A stretch of DNA of 64,000 bases from Pelagicoccus sp. (GTDB lineage Bacteria; Verrucomicrobiota; Verrucomicrobiia; Opitutales; Opitutaceae): the NCBI GenBank assembly GCA_028284635.1, contig JANQRJ010000019.1, forward strand, positions 34,842 through 98,841, given 5' to 3'. Both the position numbers and the translations under genes were made by a program. The notes under the pieces were generated by a model that saw only the letters and a program-made list of their open reading frames with translations, ran no database searches and was not told where the DNA came from. Of the stretch, positions 43,215 through 52,100 are shown piece after piece (the first letter of the stretch is position 1; every line of letters begins with the position of its first letter).

Positions 43215-44456
43215 TCATTGAAGTTTTGACTCTAGGGATTCCAGACGACGGAGGACGCTTTCCATTTCAGCGTTCTTCTGCTCGATGAGCTTCTGCTGCT
43301 CGATAGCGTGAAGCGTAAGCTCCTCGATCTTCTCCATCATGAGGGTCTGGCTGGCGGCGAGCGAGAGGCCGTTGTCCTCGATCTCGGCGGCAGAGGGAAT
43401 TCCAGGCAGGTGGCCCTTCTCGGAAATGTGGGCGGCTACCTCGGAGAGCGAGGCGAGCTGATAGTCCGGAGCGAAGACGTGGTCAGCCCAGCCAGTCTCC
43501 ACGATGACCTCCTTGGCCCGGATGGTGCCGTTTACGTCGAGCTTGTTGGCCGGGCTAGTGGTGCCGATGCCAACGTTGCCGGAAGCCACATTCAATTCGG
43601 GGATGGCCGGAATTGCCTCGAGCCTAACTCCGGAGAGGCTCGTCGATGAACCAGGCGTTGGATAATTCATTAGCCAACCAGGTCTAAAAAACGCAGTTCC
43701 AGCTCTAAAATACGAAGGCTCTATAACGTATTCGTAATATGTCCATTCGCTCGGCACCTCATAAGAAGTTTTGAGATAAAAATGCCCACCAGCGGAATTC
43801 TGGCTAACCGCTGTTCCGGCAGGTTTAAAACCACCACCCCAAGGCTCAATTAAGGCAATTTTGTTCTGAGAAACACTAAGTCCACTTCCCTGCTCCCAAA
43901 GTCCTCTAATTCCACTCGGCCGTTTCGCATAATAGTGATTTCGCGTAAAAGTCTCTGGCGGATAGGTATAGCCAAGCGAATTCGTGTAATCCCAAAACTT
44001 AATCGCACGAACATAGTCGGTCGGACTATCTATCCAAGCGGAAGCGTCCTGCAAGTGGACTTCCGAATCTCCGTCATTGAGATCCGAGGCAAGCACGGTC
44101 GTCGTACCTCCTACAAAATAGGTATCCCACCCATTAATAACTGCTCCATCAATATCATATTGCCAAAGGAACACATAGTTTCTCGCGGGAATGCTAGAAT
44201 CGTTCGATTTGAGATAGAATGAATAAATGTAGCGTCGGCCTTCTTCGAGAGGAATCACATCGCCTCCGACAGCACCATAATAAGCCTGGTCATAGCGAAA
44301 CGACCCATTGCCAATAGCGAAGCTCGAACCATCAAAAGCAGATCCGGGGAAGCCAGCACTAGAGCCTTCTTCGCCAAAGCCGTTCTTTATGAGGTTTTGC
44401 GCATGGGAGGAAGCAAGCAGGCTGCTTGCAAGGAGGAGGGAAAAGATATGCTTCAT
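43215..44456 (-). CDS. Exported tail-fibre-like (S74-type) coiled-coil protein
   Basis: 413 residues. Signal peptide (IFSLLLASSLLASSHA), a beta-sandwich carbohydrate-binding-like region to about 290, then SGNVGIGTTSPANKLDVNGT, KEVIVETGWADHVFAPDY, LASLSEVAAHISEKGHLPGIPSAAEI and a C-terminal coiled coil (MMEKIEELTLHAIEQQKLIEQKNAEMES). This C-terminal module is widespread in secreted proteins of Bacteroidota and relatives, and resembles phage tail-fibre trimerisation/chaperone ends. Its gene lies just upstream of the Rhs gene on the same strand (183 bases away), so the two may be expressed together. It may trimerise and bind surfaces. Confidence 0.78.
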   Translation of the reverse strand: MKHIFSLLLASSLLASSHAQNLIKNGFGEEGSSAGFPGSAFDGSSFAIGNGSFRYDQAYYGAVGGDVIPLEEGRRYIYSFYLKSNDSSIPARNYVFLWQYDIDGAVINGWDTYFVGGTTTVLASDLNDGDSEVHLQDASAWIDSPTDYVRAIKFWDYTNSLGYTYPPETFTRNHYYAKRPSGIRGLWEQGSGLSVSQNKIALIEPWGGGFKPAGTAVSQNSAGGHFYLKTSYEVPSEWTYYEYVIEPSYFRAGTAFFRPGWLMNYPTPGSSTSLSGVRLEAIPAIPELNVASGNVGIGTTSPANKLDVNGTIRAKEVIVETGWADHVFAPDYQLASLSEVAAHISEKGHLPGIPSAAEIEDNGLSLAASQTLMMEKIEELTLHAIEQQKLIEQKNAEMESVLRRLESLESKLQ

Positions 44457-44695
44457 TTCGAGTTGGTTTTGGGTGGACGGGCTAAACGCAGCTTAGGGAC
44501 TAGTACTGCGAAGCGGCACTTCTCCTGAAGGGAGCTTTAAAGGCTGCAACCGAGCCGTAGAATCATCTATACGCCGCACAAGGAGTACGGAGCCAGCCGA
44601 CCAGCCAGCCGTCAACCTAATACCTAGGCAACAACCCAACTTTTTTGCCTAGAATGCACTAGGCTTATAGGGCTGTTTAGTACGCCTTCTTTCGG
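44457..44695. other. Intergenic gap without a gene
   Basis: It holds short repeats (CCTAATACCTAGGC, GCCTAGAATGCACTAGGC, the latter an inverted repeat near 44647-44664) but no coding region. The promoter of the tail-fibre-like gene should lie at its left end, on the minus strand. Confidence 0.4.
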
Positions 44696-44698
44696 AGC

Positions 44699-44893
44699 CT
44701 AGTCGAGGCCCTTCAACGCAGTCATCGGATTGGCCATCAATTCGGCTACGAACGAGCTCTCCAAATCGAAATAGTTCGTCGAATCCATCGGCACGAACTC
44801 CCGGGCCAAGGTGGTCTTGCCGCCCGAGGAGAGCCACGATCGGGTTCCTCGCGAGCGCTCGACGAATTTGATCTCGGTACCCTTGACGCTCAA
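44699..44893 (-). pseudogene. AAA_14/DUF4143-type ATPase 5' fragment, frameshifted in the P-loop
   Basis: One frame reads MIERQGYRDQIRRALARNPIVALLG, and another continues GGKTTLAREFVPMDSTNYFDLES then ANPMTALKGLD and stops. Intact members read 'R.PVVALLGPRQ.GKTTLA.E...' and go on for about 400 residues. Here the residues between LLG and GKTT are lost with a frameshift and the rest of the gene is missing. It is a decayed remnant, next to a 14-bp palindrome (44902-44930). Confidence 0.75.
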
Positions 44894-44901
44894 TCATCTC
44901 G

Positions 44902-44930
44902 GAAATCTTGCAATCCGATTGCAAGATTTC
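44902..44930. repeat. Perfect 14-bp palindrome with 1-base centre
   Basis: GAAATCTTGCAATC (44902-44915) pairs exactly with GATTGCAAGATTTC (44917-44930). It lies just upstream of the ATPase remnant (minus strand), where it could be an operator relic. Confidence 0.75.
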
Positions 44931-44996
44931 AGGGAAAACGATGGAGGCCTGTAATACCCGGGTGGGATTAAAACTGTGTCCTATATTGGGCCAGAG

Positions 44997-45074
44997 GTAG
45001 GGCCCGATCGGCACGCCAAGCGGGCCGTAGAGAATGGATCCTGCATTACGGACCGCTCGGCGATCGGTCCCTAC
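44997..45074. repeat. GGACCGATCGCC-family inverted repeat
   Basis: The left arm GTAGGGCCCGATCGGCACGC (44997-45016) extends to 45028 and pairs imperfectly with ACGGACCGCTCGGCGATCGG (45048-45067) through CTAC at 45074. The right arm matches 26597-26622 exactly in reverse complement. Confidence 0.75.
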
Positions 45075-45092
45075 CTTGAATTACGCTCTCGA

Positions 45093-45224
45093 AGCGTGTT
45101 GAAGAAGTCTGTCGGCTGCCATGATTTTGTAGCCGCGTTCGTGAGAACGCGGGCTTGCCGGACTGTGTTCCGCGTTCTCACGAACGCGGCTACGCCTGAA
45201 AAGCGTAATCATTCAACACGCTCT
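45093..45224. repeat. GTGTTGAA-family inverted repeat, copy 2
   Basis: Arms GCGTGTTGAA (45094-45103) and TTCAACACGC (45212-45221) pair, with a strong inner stem built from GTAGCCGCGTTCGTGAGAAC (45132-45151) and GTTCTCACGAACGCGGCTAC (45174-45193). The right edge touches the stop codon of the PhoD-like gene. Confidence 0.85.
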
Positions 45225-46189
45225 CAGAACGAAAGCCGCATGCTCTGAGCGACTTGGCCTTGCTCGGATCTGATCTGGAGGTCGATTTCCCGGGACTTCC
45301 AGTCGATGATGGCTAGGCCGAAGTTGTTTTCCGAATACACTTCGCCGACGCGGTGGCGGTTGGGCTCGCCGGGGAAGTTCTTCCAGCTGTGGGAGAGGCT
45401 GCTGGAGCTCAGCTCTACGAGGTCCGTTTCATCCGGGCCATGCTTTACGCGGGAGAATTCGCTGATGTGACGGTCGCCGCTGAGAAAGAGCACCCTGCCC
45501 TTGGCTCGGGCCGCGAGGTCGAGCAGCCTGACGCGTTCGGACTGGAAGTTGGCCCACTTCTCGTACTTGTGGTCCTCGGGGATGACTTGGATGCTTGAGA
45601 CGATGAAGTGGAGCGCTGCAGAGCTTTCGACCAGAGTGGATTCCAGCCAGCGCCACTGCTGCTCGCCCAAGACGCTGCCGCCTTCTTCCTTCGGATCGTC
45701 GCGAAAGTAGCGCGTGTCCAACAGGATCACCTGCACGGCTTGGTCGCCAGCTCCGTAGTTATAGGACCAATACACGCCTTGCTGTGTTCGTCGCGCGCTG
45801 TTTTCAGGTTCCTCCAGGAAATCCAAGAGAGCCTTCTGGGTGGCCACTTTTGCGGGAAATTCCTTGCCGCCATCGTTGACCCCGTAGTCGTGGTCGTCCC
45901 AGGTGCCGATGATCTGGGCTCGCGAGGCAAGGGCCTGGTAGCCGGGCCTGGATTTCTGAGCTTCGTAGGCGGCGACGAACTTTTGGGCATCCCCTCCGAA
46001 GCTGCTGGCGTAAATGTTGTCGCCCATCCAGATCCAGACATCCGGCTCGCTGGCCAGGACCGCCTGCCAGATGGGCTGCTCTAGATCCTGTCGAGCGCAG
46101 GAGCCGAAGGCTAGGCGGGAGATGGTATCGCCAAAGAGAGAGCCTACACAAAGGTAACTCGACACAAGAATGAGACAGCCAGTTTTCAT
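45224..46189 (-). CDS. Exported PhoD-like alkaline phosphatase/phosphodiesterase
   Basis: A 321-residue protein with a signal peptide (CLILVSSYLCVGSLFGD). PhoD-type metal ligands are visible: FGSCARQD with the Cys, VWIWMGDNIYAS with the first Asp, GTWDDHDYGVND with the paired Asp/His, and LFLSGDRHISEF with the late Asp-His. It is shorter than classic PhoD because it lacks the N-terminal Ig-like domain. It should hydrolyse phosphodiesters or phosphomonoesters in the periplasm. Start 46189 is preferred; the frame opens ten codons earlier. Its stop abuts a palindromic repeat. Confidence 0.88.
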   Translation of the reverse strand: MKTGCLILVSSYLCVGSLFGDTISRLAFGSCARQDLEQPIWQAVLASEPDVWIWMGDNIYASSFGGDAQKFVAAYEAQKSRPGYQALASRAQIIGTWDDHDYGVNDGGKEFPAKVATQKALLDFLEEPENSARRTQQGVYWSYNYGAGDQAVQVILLDTRYFRDDPKEEGGSVLGEQQWRWLESTLVESSAALHFIVSSIQVIPEDHKYEKWANFQSERVRLLDLAARAKGRVLFLSGDRHISEFSRVKHGPDETDLVELSSSSLSHSWKNFPGEPNRHRVGEVYSENNFGLAIIDWKSREIDLQIRSEQGQVAQSMRLSF

Positions 46190-46428
46190 GCTGCAATTCG
46201 TAACAAAACCTTCCGCCAACGTTCAAGGTCTTGGAAACGCCGCCACTCAATCGTCACGTGGGGCCAGCCAGAAGCTTGGATCAACGCAAAGATGCAGAAG
46301 AAATCGTCAAGTCGAAGCGCTGCTTCGAATAGGTGTCGCTGAAGCGACTAGAGGTTACAAAACCTAATGGCTCGAAGCGTCACCTGTATCGAGCCAAAGC
46401 GAGATCCTGACAATTGGATCGCTTAGCG

Positions 46429-46800
46429 CTACAAGCCGCGTTGCTCGACTTGGTCTTCGTCCCAGCCGAAGTGGTGGCCAAGTTCGTGCAGGTAGGTAGT
46501 GCGGACCTCGTCTTCGAAGACGAGATCCTCTTCCTGACAGTAGAGGGCTATGCCACCGAGGTAGAGAGCTATGGCTCCGTCTCCATTTTCCTCATACGAA
46601 AGATACTCGCCCAGGAAATCGGCATACTCTTCGTTGGCCGCATCGAGATCCGGGTGCCAACGCCTGAGCAGGCAGGGAACGCTCTCGGCCAGGGCTCGCA
46701 GATTTGCCGGCATCCGGCGTTGGCAGTCCTGAACTTCAGCCCGAGCGGCCTGCTCGAGATCGGGCCAATCGTATTCGGGAAGCCAGGACGGTTGGTTCAT
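46429..46800 (-). CDS. Small zincin-type metallopeptidase family protein
   Basis: A 123-residue acidic protein. The HExxH motif is in VRTTYLHELGHHFGWDEDQVEQRGL at the C-terminus, with the third ligand region WDED, as in the Zincin_1 family (PF06262), whose members end 'HE.GH.FG.dEd.l...G.'. Upstream, DGAIALYLGGIALYCQEEDLVFEDEV is also typical. Function is unknown; no export signal, so probably cytoplasmic. The gene is flanked by a CAGATT-type repeat right upstream of its start (46802-46848). Confidence 0.85.
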   Translation of the reverse strand: MNQPSWLPEYDWPDLEQAARAEVQDCQRRMPANLRALAESVPCLLRRWHPDLDAANEEYADFLGEYLSYEENGDGAIALYLGGIALYCQEEDLVFEDEVRTTYLHELGHHFGWDEDQVEQRGL

Positions 46801-47075
46801 GTTTTTTGCCCACAGATCGCACAGATTTTCACAGATGGATTAGGGCCTCCAACCAGTGTTATGCATGGAAGAAGCAAAATCATTAGGGGCAAAATCATTC
46901 TTCTGGAAATGATCCTGCACGGGTGCGGGCGAGCAGTTCGACAGGCTCACCACAAAGCCGCCCGCGTTCCGAGGCGAGGATATCCTTTTATTCACATCGC
47001 TTATAATGATTTTGCCGAAAAATGATTTTGCTTCTTCCCTTCGAAAATTATGCGGACGCGGGCTGAAGCTCCGCG
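46801..47075. repeat. Repeat cluster upstream of the zincin gene
   Basis: It contains a CAGATT-type repeat (46802-46848), an 18-bp perfect inverted repeat GGAAGAAGCAAAATCATT (46867-46884) with its complement at 47021-47038, nested GGCAAAATCATT copies, a segment matching 28499-28550 in reverse (46924-46974), and a half copy of the TAGCGCGG family (47053-47079). No gene fits. Confidence 0.8.
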
Positions 47076-49973
47076 CTACTTTGAGAAGATCTCGTCGATC
47101 TCGATTTGCTTGACGGGGCCGAAGGTCGCTAGTCGCTCGAGATCGATGGCGGAGGACGGGCCTAGGATCGATATGAGTTTGGGGCGGCCTTGGATGCGCT
47201 CTCGGTAGAAGGTCATAAGGTCCTGAAGGCTTCCTGCGGCGATGCTCTTGTAGCGTTCGGCTCGAGGGTCTCGGTCGAAGCCTTGGCGCTGCCAGGACTT
47301 CACCGAGCTGAGAGCCTTGCGAAAGCCGAGTTTGGAGCTTTTGTATTGGTTTTCCAGTGACGAGAGCGTTACGGCGAAGCGATCTTCAGACTCGGGCATG
47401 TCGCTCCACAGGGCGAGGTAGGCTTCGAGAGCGTCGATCGTCTTGTCGGCCTGGGTGCCGATGTTGCCCATTACGAGGCTTTCGCCATCGGCATAGCTGG
47501 AAACCAGGTAGTAGGCCCATACTGAATACGCGAGGGCGCGGGCTTCGCGCATCTCTTGGAAGACGATACCGCTCATGCCGCCGTAGAAGTATTCGTTGAA
47601 GGTTTCGATGAAGGGCAGGAGTTCCTGGTCGAAGACGCCGTCGGGAAACTCCATGCGAAGCTGGGACTGGGCGGTTTCGTAGTCTATATAGTAGATCTCG
47701 TTTTCCTGGGGCTCTCGGATGCTGGGAGCGATGCGGGGCGGCGGAGCTTGCAGATCGGTCTTGCCGACGTCGAGAGCTTGCAGCTTTTGCGCGACGGTTT
47801 CCAGCGGCAGTTTTCCGACATATAGATAGTCGTGCTGGTAGCTTGGAAGCGACTTCACCAAGCCGATGAGTTCATCGACGGTCAGAGCGCTTATCTCGTC
47901 GGATGACAAGGCTCTGAGGAAAGGCGACTCCTGGCCAAAGCGGTTGTAGGCCCGCAGGGCGGCAAACAGGGTGTTGGGATCCTTCTTGGCATCCTGCTTC
48001 TGCTTGAGGGTGATGGCGATCAGCTTTTCGAGCGTCTCGGGATCCGCTTCGCTTTGGGTGAACACTTCTTCGAGCAGGGCGATCGACGCGTCGAAATTCT
48101 CTCCTAGGCCGCTCACGCCGACAACGGTCGAATGCTCGGCTACGGAGAAGCTGAAGTCGGCGCCGAGAGCGTACCAGGCTTTCTTGAGCTCCTCGGGGGA
48201 GCGCTGGGCGGTTCCAGACTTGTCGAGCAGGGTCGCGGCGATCGGCAGCTTAGGCATCTCCTGCTTGCCCATCTCGTAGACTTTCGAGAGGGAGAAGAGA
48301 TCGTTGGCCGGGTTTTCCTTGTAGAAGAGCCTGACGCCGTCGGCTAGATCGACAACCTGATAGTCGCGGCCCTCCACGAGGAACTCGGGCTCGAGCGGCT
48401 CGACTTCGATCGCCAATACGGACGCGGCAAATTCCGAACGCCGCGTACGGTCCACATCGATGGGATCGAAGACCGGCTTTGGCACGGATGGCGGCGAGTA
48501 GTCTCCATCTTTTCGATACGCCACGACGTAGGGCTTGGAGAAATACTGGTTGGCGACGCGGACGATATCCTCCTTGTCCAGCTTCTCGATGCGGGCGATT
48601 TCCCCGACCGTTCGCTCCCAGGCCTGGCGTTCGCCGAAGGAGGTGGTAATGAGGCGAAGCCGCCCGGAGTTGGTTTCCAAGGCGAGCTTCTGCGTCTTTT
48701 TGAAGTCGGTAACGATGGAGTCGATGATGCTCTCGTCGAAGGCGCCGGTCTTGAGGATCTCTAGCTGCTCGAGCAGAAGCTGCTCCACTTCCTCCAGGGT
48801 TTGCCCGCCTTTGGGGACGCCCCAGAGGAACTGGCTGCCCGCGTCGTTGCGGATGTACGGGTAGGTGCCGCCTCTCTGGATTTTCTGGGCCTGGTTGAGG
48901 TTGAGATTGATAAGGCCGGCATTCGCGTTGTCCAAGATCATGTCGAGGAGCTTGAGAGCCTCGACGTCCGGGTGGCCTATAGGGGCGGTGTCGAAGCCGA
49001 GCACGACCTGCTCTTCGCCTGGATAATGGACGGTCACGCTTTTCTTCTCTATGATCGGAGCGGGCATCGGACGGTCGAAGGCCGGGATGTCTCCAGATTT
49101 CCACGACGAGAAATGGCGTTCGACGATCTGCATGGCTGGCTCGATCTCGAAGTCGCCCGACAAAGCGATGGCCATGTTGTTCGCCACGTAGTGGGCGTCG
49201 AAGAAATCGTGGATCTTGAGCAGGGAAGGATTCTTCAGGTGCTCGACGGAACCGAGAGCGGTCTGCGAACCGTAGGGGTGTTCTCCATACAGCAACTCGA
49301 AGAGGGCTTCGGCGAGAATGCGATCATTGTTGTCCAGGGAGCGGTTCTTCTCTTCGTAAACGATTTCGAGCTCCGGCTGGAAGAGACGGAAGACGGGATT
49401 CGTGAAGCGGTTGGACTCCAGGATGGCCCACTGCTCGAGGCGGTTCGCGGGCAGCTCTGCAAGATACACGGTGCGGTCCGAGGCGGTGTAGGCATTGACG
49501 CCCGAGCCGCCCAAAGCGGAGACGATATTGTCGAACTCGTTGGGAATGGCGTACTGAGCGGCGAGCTGAGACTCCTTGTTTATCTCGGCAAACAAGCGTT
49601 CGCGTTCCTCGGGATCCTCAGCGTGAAAGCGCTGCTCGTAAAGCTCGGCAATGCGCTCGATATGCGGTTTCTCAGCCTCCCAGTCGATGGTGCCGAATCG
49701 GTGGTTGCCCTTGAAGAGCAAGTGCTCGAGATAGTGGGCCAGCCCAGTCGCATCCGCCGGATCGTCCTTCGCTCCGGCACGTACCGTGATCTCGTAGCGA
49801 AAGGTCGGCGTCTCGTGGTTCTGGGTCAGGTAGACGGTCAGTCCATTGTCCAGCCGATAGATATGGACCTGCATCGGATCGTCCGGCAACGGAGCCTGAA
49901 CGAGCTGGTAGCCGGCTTGAAGGGATAGAACCGGGAGGATAGCAAAAATGGAAATAAAGCTTCGTAGTTGCAT
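47076..49973 (-). CDS. M16 family (pitrilysin-type) zinc peptidase
   Basis: A 965-residue two-half peptidase with a signal peptide (SFISIFAILPVLSLQAG). The inverted zinc motif is HYLEH at 80-84 (GLAHYLEHLLFKGNHRFGT), with the third ligand Glu expected near 160 (VYEEKNRSLDN region is the usual follow-up). The N-terminal half is catalytic, and the C-terminal half (from about 520) keeps the REARALAYSVWAYY substrate-binding helix but no zinc site, as usual for M16B-type pairs fused in one chain. It digests peptides in the periplasm. The stop codon TAG lies within a half copy of the TAGCGCGG repeat. Confidence 0.9.
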   Translation of the reverse strand: MQLRSFISIFAILPVLSLQAGYQLVQAPLPDDPMQVHIYRLDNGLTVYLTQNHETPTFRYEITVRAGAKDDPADATGLAHYLEHLLFKGNHRFGTIDWEAEKPHIERIAELYEQRFHAEDPEERERLFAEINKESQLAAQYAIPNEFDNIVSALGGSGVNAYTASDRTVYLAELPANRLEQWAILESNRFTNPVFRLFQPELEIVYEEKNRSLDNNDRILAEALFELLYGEHPYGSQTALGSVEHLKNPSLLKIHDFFDAHYVANNMAIALSGDFEIEPAMQIVERHFSSWKSGDIPAFDRPMPAPIIEKKSVTVHYPGEEQVVLGFDTAPIGHPDVEALKLLDMILDNANAGLINLNLNQAQKIQRGGTYPYIRNDAGSQFLWGVPKGGQTLEEVEQLLLEQLEILKTGAFDESIIDSIVTDFKKTQKLALETNSGRLRLITTSFGERQAWERTVGEIARIEKLDKEDIVRVANQYFSKPYVVAYRKDGDYSPPSVPKPVFDPIDVDRTRRSEFAASVLAIEVEPLEPEFLVEGRDYQVVDLADGVRLFYKENPANDLFSLSKVYEMGKQEMPKLPIAATLLDKSGTAQRSPEELKKAWYALGADFSFSVAEHSTVVGVSGLGENFDASIALLEEVFTQSEADPETLEKLIAITLKQKQDAKKDPNTLFAALRAYNRFGQESPFLRALSSDEISALTVDELIGLVKSLPSYQHDYLYVGKLPLETVAQKLQALDVGKTDLQAPPPRIAPSIREPQENEIYYIDYETAQSQLRMEFPDGVFDQELLPFIETFNEYFYGGMSGIVFQEMREARALAYSVWAYYLVSSYADGESLVMGNIGTQADKTIDALEAYLALWSDMPESEDRFAVTLSSLENQYKSSKLGFRKALSSVKSWQRQGFDRDPRAERYKSIAAGSLQDLMTFYRERIQGRPKLISILGPSSAIDLERLATFGPVKQIEIDEIFSK

Positions 49974-50040
49974 TTTGGGTACTGGTTTCGTGAGATTCTA
50001 TTTTTTGGGAATGACCGTGTTCGCGAGAAAGCGAGCGCCA

Positions 50041-51066
50041 TCAGCGCGATGGCGTAATATAACGCTCATAGTCTCTAACGGTGGCGGGATGCAGCTCCAC
50101 CCAGTGGCCGGGAGAAACCTCGACGAAATCGCCAGGCTGGCTGGCCTCCTCCTCGCTCACCTCGATCGGGCTGCGCCGAGCGAAGGCGCAACCGGGCGGC
50201 GGATCGATGGGCGAAGGCACATCGCCACGCAGAATCACTCGATCGCGAACCGCATCCAGATCCGTGCTAGGGATGGCGGACATCAATGCCTTCGTGTACT
50301 CGTGCAAGGGATTGCTGAAGAGCTCGTCTCCATCGGCAATCTCGACGAATTTCCCGAGGTACATCACGCCCACGCGATCCGAGAGCACCCGCACCACCGA
50401 AAGGTCGTGGGCGATGAAGAGATACGACATGTTCATCTCCTGCTGTAGCTCCATAAGCAGATTCAGGATCTGGCTCTGCACCGAGACATCCAAAGCGGAT
50501 ACCGGTTCGTCGCAAATGAGCAGCTTGGGCTCAAGAGCGATGGCGCGAGCGATGCCGATTCGCTGTCTCTGGCCACCGGAAAATTCAAACGGGTATTTGC
50601 TCACCGAACTCTTCGCCAGCCCGACCCGGTCCAACAAGGCAGTCACTTTAGCCCGACGTTCCGCTTCGCTACCAAGCCTGTGGATGATGAAAGGCTCCTC
50701 AAGAATCTCGCCGACCGTCTGACGGGAGTTCAGCGATTCGGCTGGGTCTTGAAAGACGATTTGCAAATCCCGCCGAAACGGTCGCATGCCCGACTTGCTG
50801 AGGGACTGAAGAGCGTTTCCCTCAAACTCGATGCTCCCGGCAGTGGGCCGCAAGAGCCTACAAATGGCCTTGCCGAGCGTCGATTTCCCACAGCCGGATT
50901 CGCCGACTAAACCAAAGGTCTCGCCGGGTCGGATCGAAAAGCTCACGCCATCCACCGCCTTGCAAAAACGGTTCACGCGAGAGAACACGCCTTCCTTCAC
51001 TGGAAAGTGCACCCGGAGGTCACGAACCTCCAAGAGGGACCGTTTCAAAGAGGGCTCGGTCGTCAT
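50041..51066 (-). CDS. Peptide ABC transporter ATPase (OppF/DppF-like)
   Basis: A 341-residue ATPase. Walker [14 protein letters not shown] (about 53-65), Q-loop [11 protein letters not shown], signature [17 protein letters not shown], Walker [13 protein letters not shown], and H-loop [13 protein letters not shown]. The C-terminal oligopeptide-transporter extension has the Cys-containing tail [13 protein letters not shown] but with fewer Cys than usual. It powers uptake by the permeases encoded in the same operon. Overlaps the upstream ATPase gene by 4 bases. Confidence 0.93.
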   Translation of the reverse strand: MTTEPSLKRSLLEVRDLRVHFPVKEGVFSRVNRFCKAVDGVSFSIRPGETFGLVGESGCGKSTLGKAICRLLRPTAGSIEFEGNALQSLSKSGMRPFRRDLQIVFQDPAESLNSRQTVGEILEEPFIIHRLGSEAERRAKVTALLDRVGLAKSSVSKYPFEFSGGQRQRIGIARAIALEPKLLICDEPVSALDVSVQSQILNLLMELQQEMNMSYLFIAHDLSVVRVLSDRVGVMYLGKFVEIADGDELFSNPLHEYTKALMSAIPSTDLDAVRDRVILRGDVPSPIDPPPGCAFARRSPIEVSEEEASQPGDFVEVSPGHWVELHPATVRDYERYITPSR

Positions 51067-52100
51067 TTCGTCATCTCTCCCTCAAAGGCGCGAACGTACC
51101 GGCAATCCTCCACCCAATGCCCAGGGGCGAACTCTACGAGAACCGGCCTTTCCTCTCGAAAGGAGGCAGACTCGAGATAGGCCGTCACCTCGGGATGCGA
51201 TGACCGCGGAGCGAAACGGGCGCCCACCGGCATTTCGCTCAAGGGAGGGACCGCGCCAGGAATCGTGGTCAGCTCTTGCTTGCGCGGGGAGTCCAACCGA
51301 GGGATCGATTCCAACAGGCCACGCGTGTAGAGGTGCTGCGGATTTCCGAAAATGTCTCTCACGCTGCCGCGTTCCGCTACCCTTCCAGCATACATTACCA
51401 CGACTTCGTCGCACATCTCCGCGATCACTCCCAGGTCGTGCGTGATCATGATGACCGACATGCCAAGCCGCTTCTGCAAGGACCGCAGCAAGTCGAGGAT
51501 CTGAGCCTGTACCGTAACGTCCAAGGCCGTGGTCGGCTCGTCGGCGATAACCAACTTCGGGTTGCATGCCAAAGCCAACGCGATCACTACCCGCTGCCGC
51601 ATGCCTCCTGAAAGCTGATGCGGATACTCGCCGACACGCGTCTCGGGCGCTGGAATCCCAACAAGCTTGAGCAGCTCGATGGACCGCTGCCAAGCCTCTG
51701 CCTTGCTGAGCGGTTCGTGTAGCAACAGCATCTCGCCTATTTGCTTCCCGATACGATGCACGGGATTCAGAGCTGTCATCGGTTCCTGAAAAACCATACC
51801 GATCTCCGCGCCGCGAATCGACCGCATCCGCTCCTCGCTGGCCGTTACGAGATCCTCTCCCTGAAAACGGGCCGAACCGCCGAGAATCCTTCCCGCAGGC
51901 TGCGGAAGCAGACGCATGAGCGACATGGCCGTAACGCTCTTCCCGCAACCCGATTCGCCTACAATACCCAGCGTCTTGCCGGCCTCGACGTCAAAGGACA
52001 CTCCGTCAACAGCCACCACCTGACCGTCATCCGTGTCGAAAGCCGTCACCAAATCCCTTACCGACAGAAGCGGCTCGTCGCGTGCGGGGAACTCGCTCAC
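51063..52100 (-). CDS. Peptide ABC transporter ATPase (OppD/DppD-like)
   Basis: A 345-residue ATPase. Walker [15 protein letters not shown]-loop [12 protein letters not shown], signature [16 protein letters not shown], Walker [14 protein letters not shown]-loop [18 protein letters not shown], and a C-terminal domain with [20 protein letters not shown] where the usual Cys residues are missing. GTG 52100 is chosen as start because it overlaps the stop of the binding-protein gene (GTGA), while the longer frame runs inside that gene. Canonical YejF fuses both ATPases; here they are separate genes. Confidence 0.9.
   Translation of the reverse strand: MSEFPARDEPLLSVRDLVTAFDTDDGQVVAVDGVSFDVEAGKTLGIVGESGCGKSVTAMSLMRLLPQPAGRILGGSARFQGEDLVTASEERMRSIRGAEIGMVFQEPMTALNPVHRIGKQIGEMLLLHEPLSKAEAWQRSIELLKLVGIPAPETRVGEYPHQLSGGMRQRVVIALALACNPKLVIADEPTTALDVTVQAQILDLLRSLQKRLGMSVIMITHDLGVIAEMCDEVVVMYAGRVAERGSVRDIFGNPQHLYTRGLLESIPRLDSPRKQELTTIPGAVPPLSEMPVGARFAPRSSHPEVTAYLESASFREERPVLVEFAPGHWVEDCRYVRAFEGEMTK

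Noticed and set aside
48801..49928. Open frame of 375 codons on the plus strand
   Set aside because: It is antisense to the catalytic half of the M16 peptidase (HYLEH motif on the minus strand) and has no motifs of its own.
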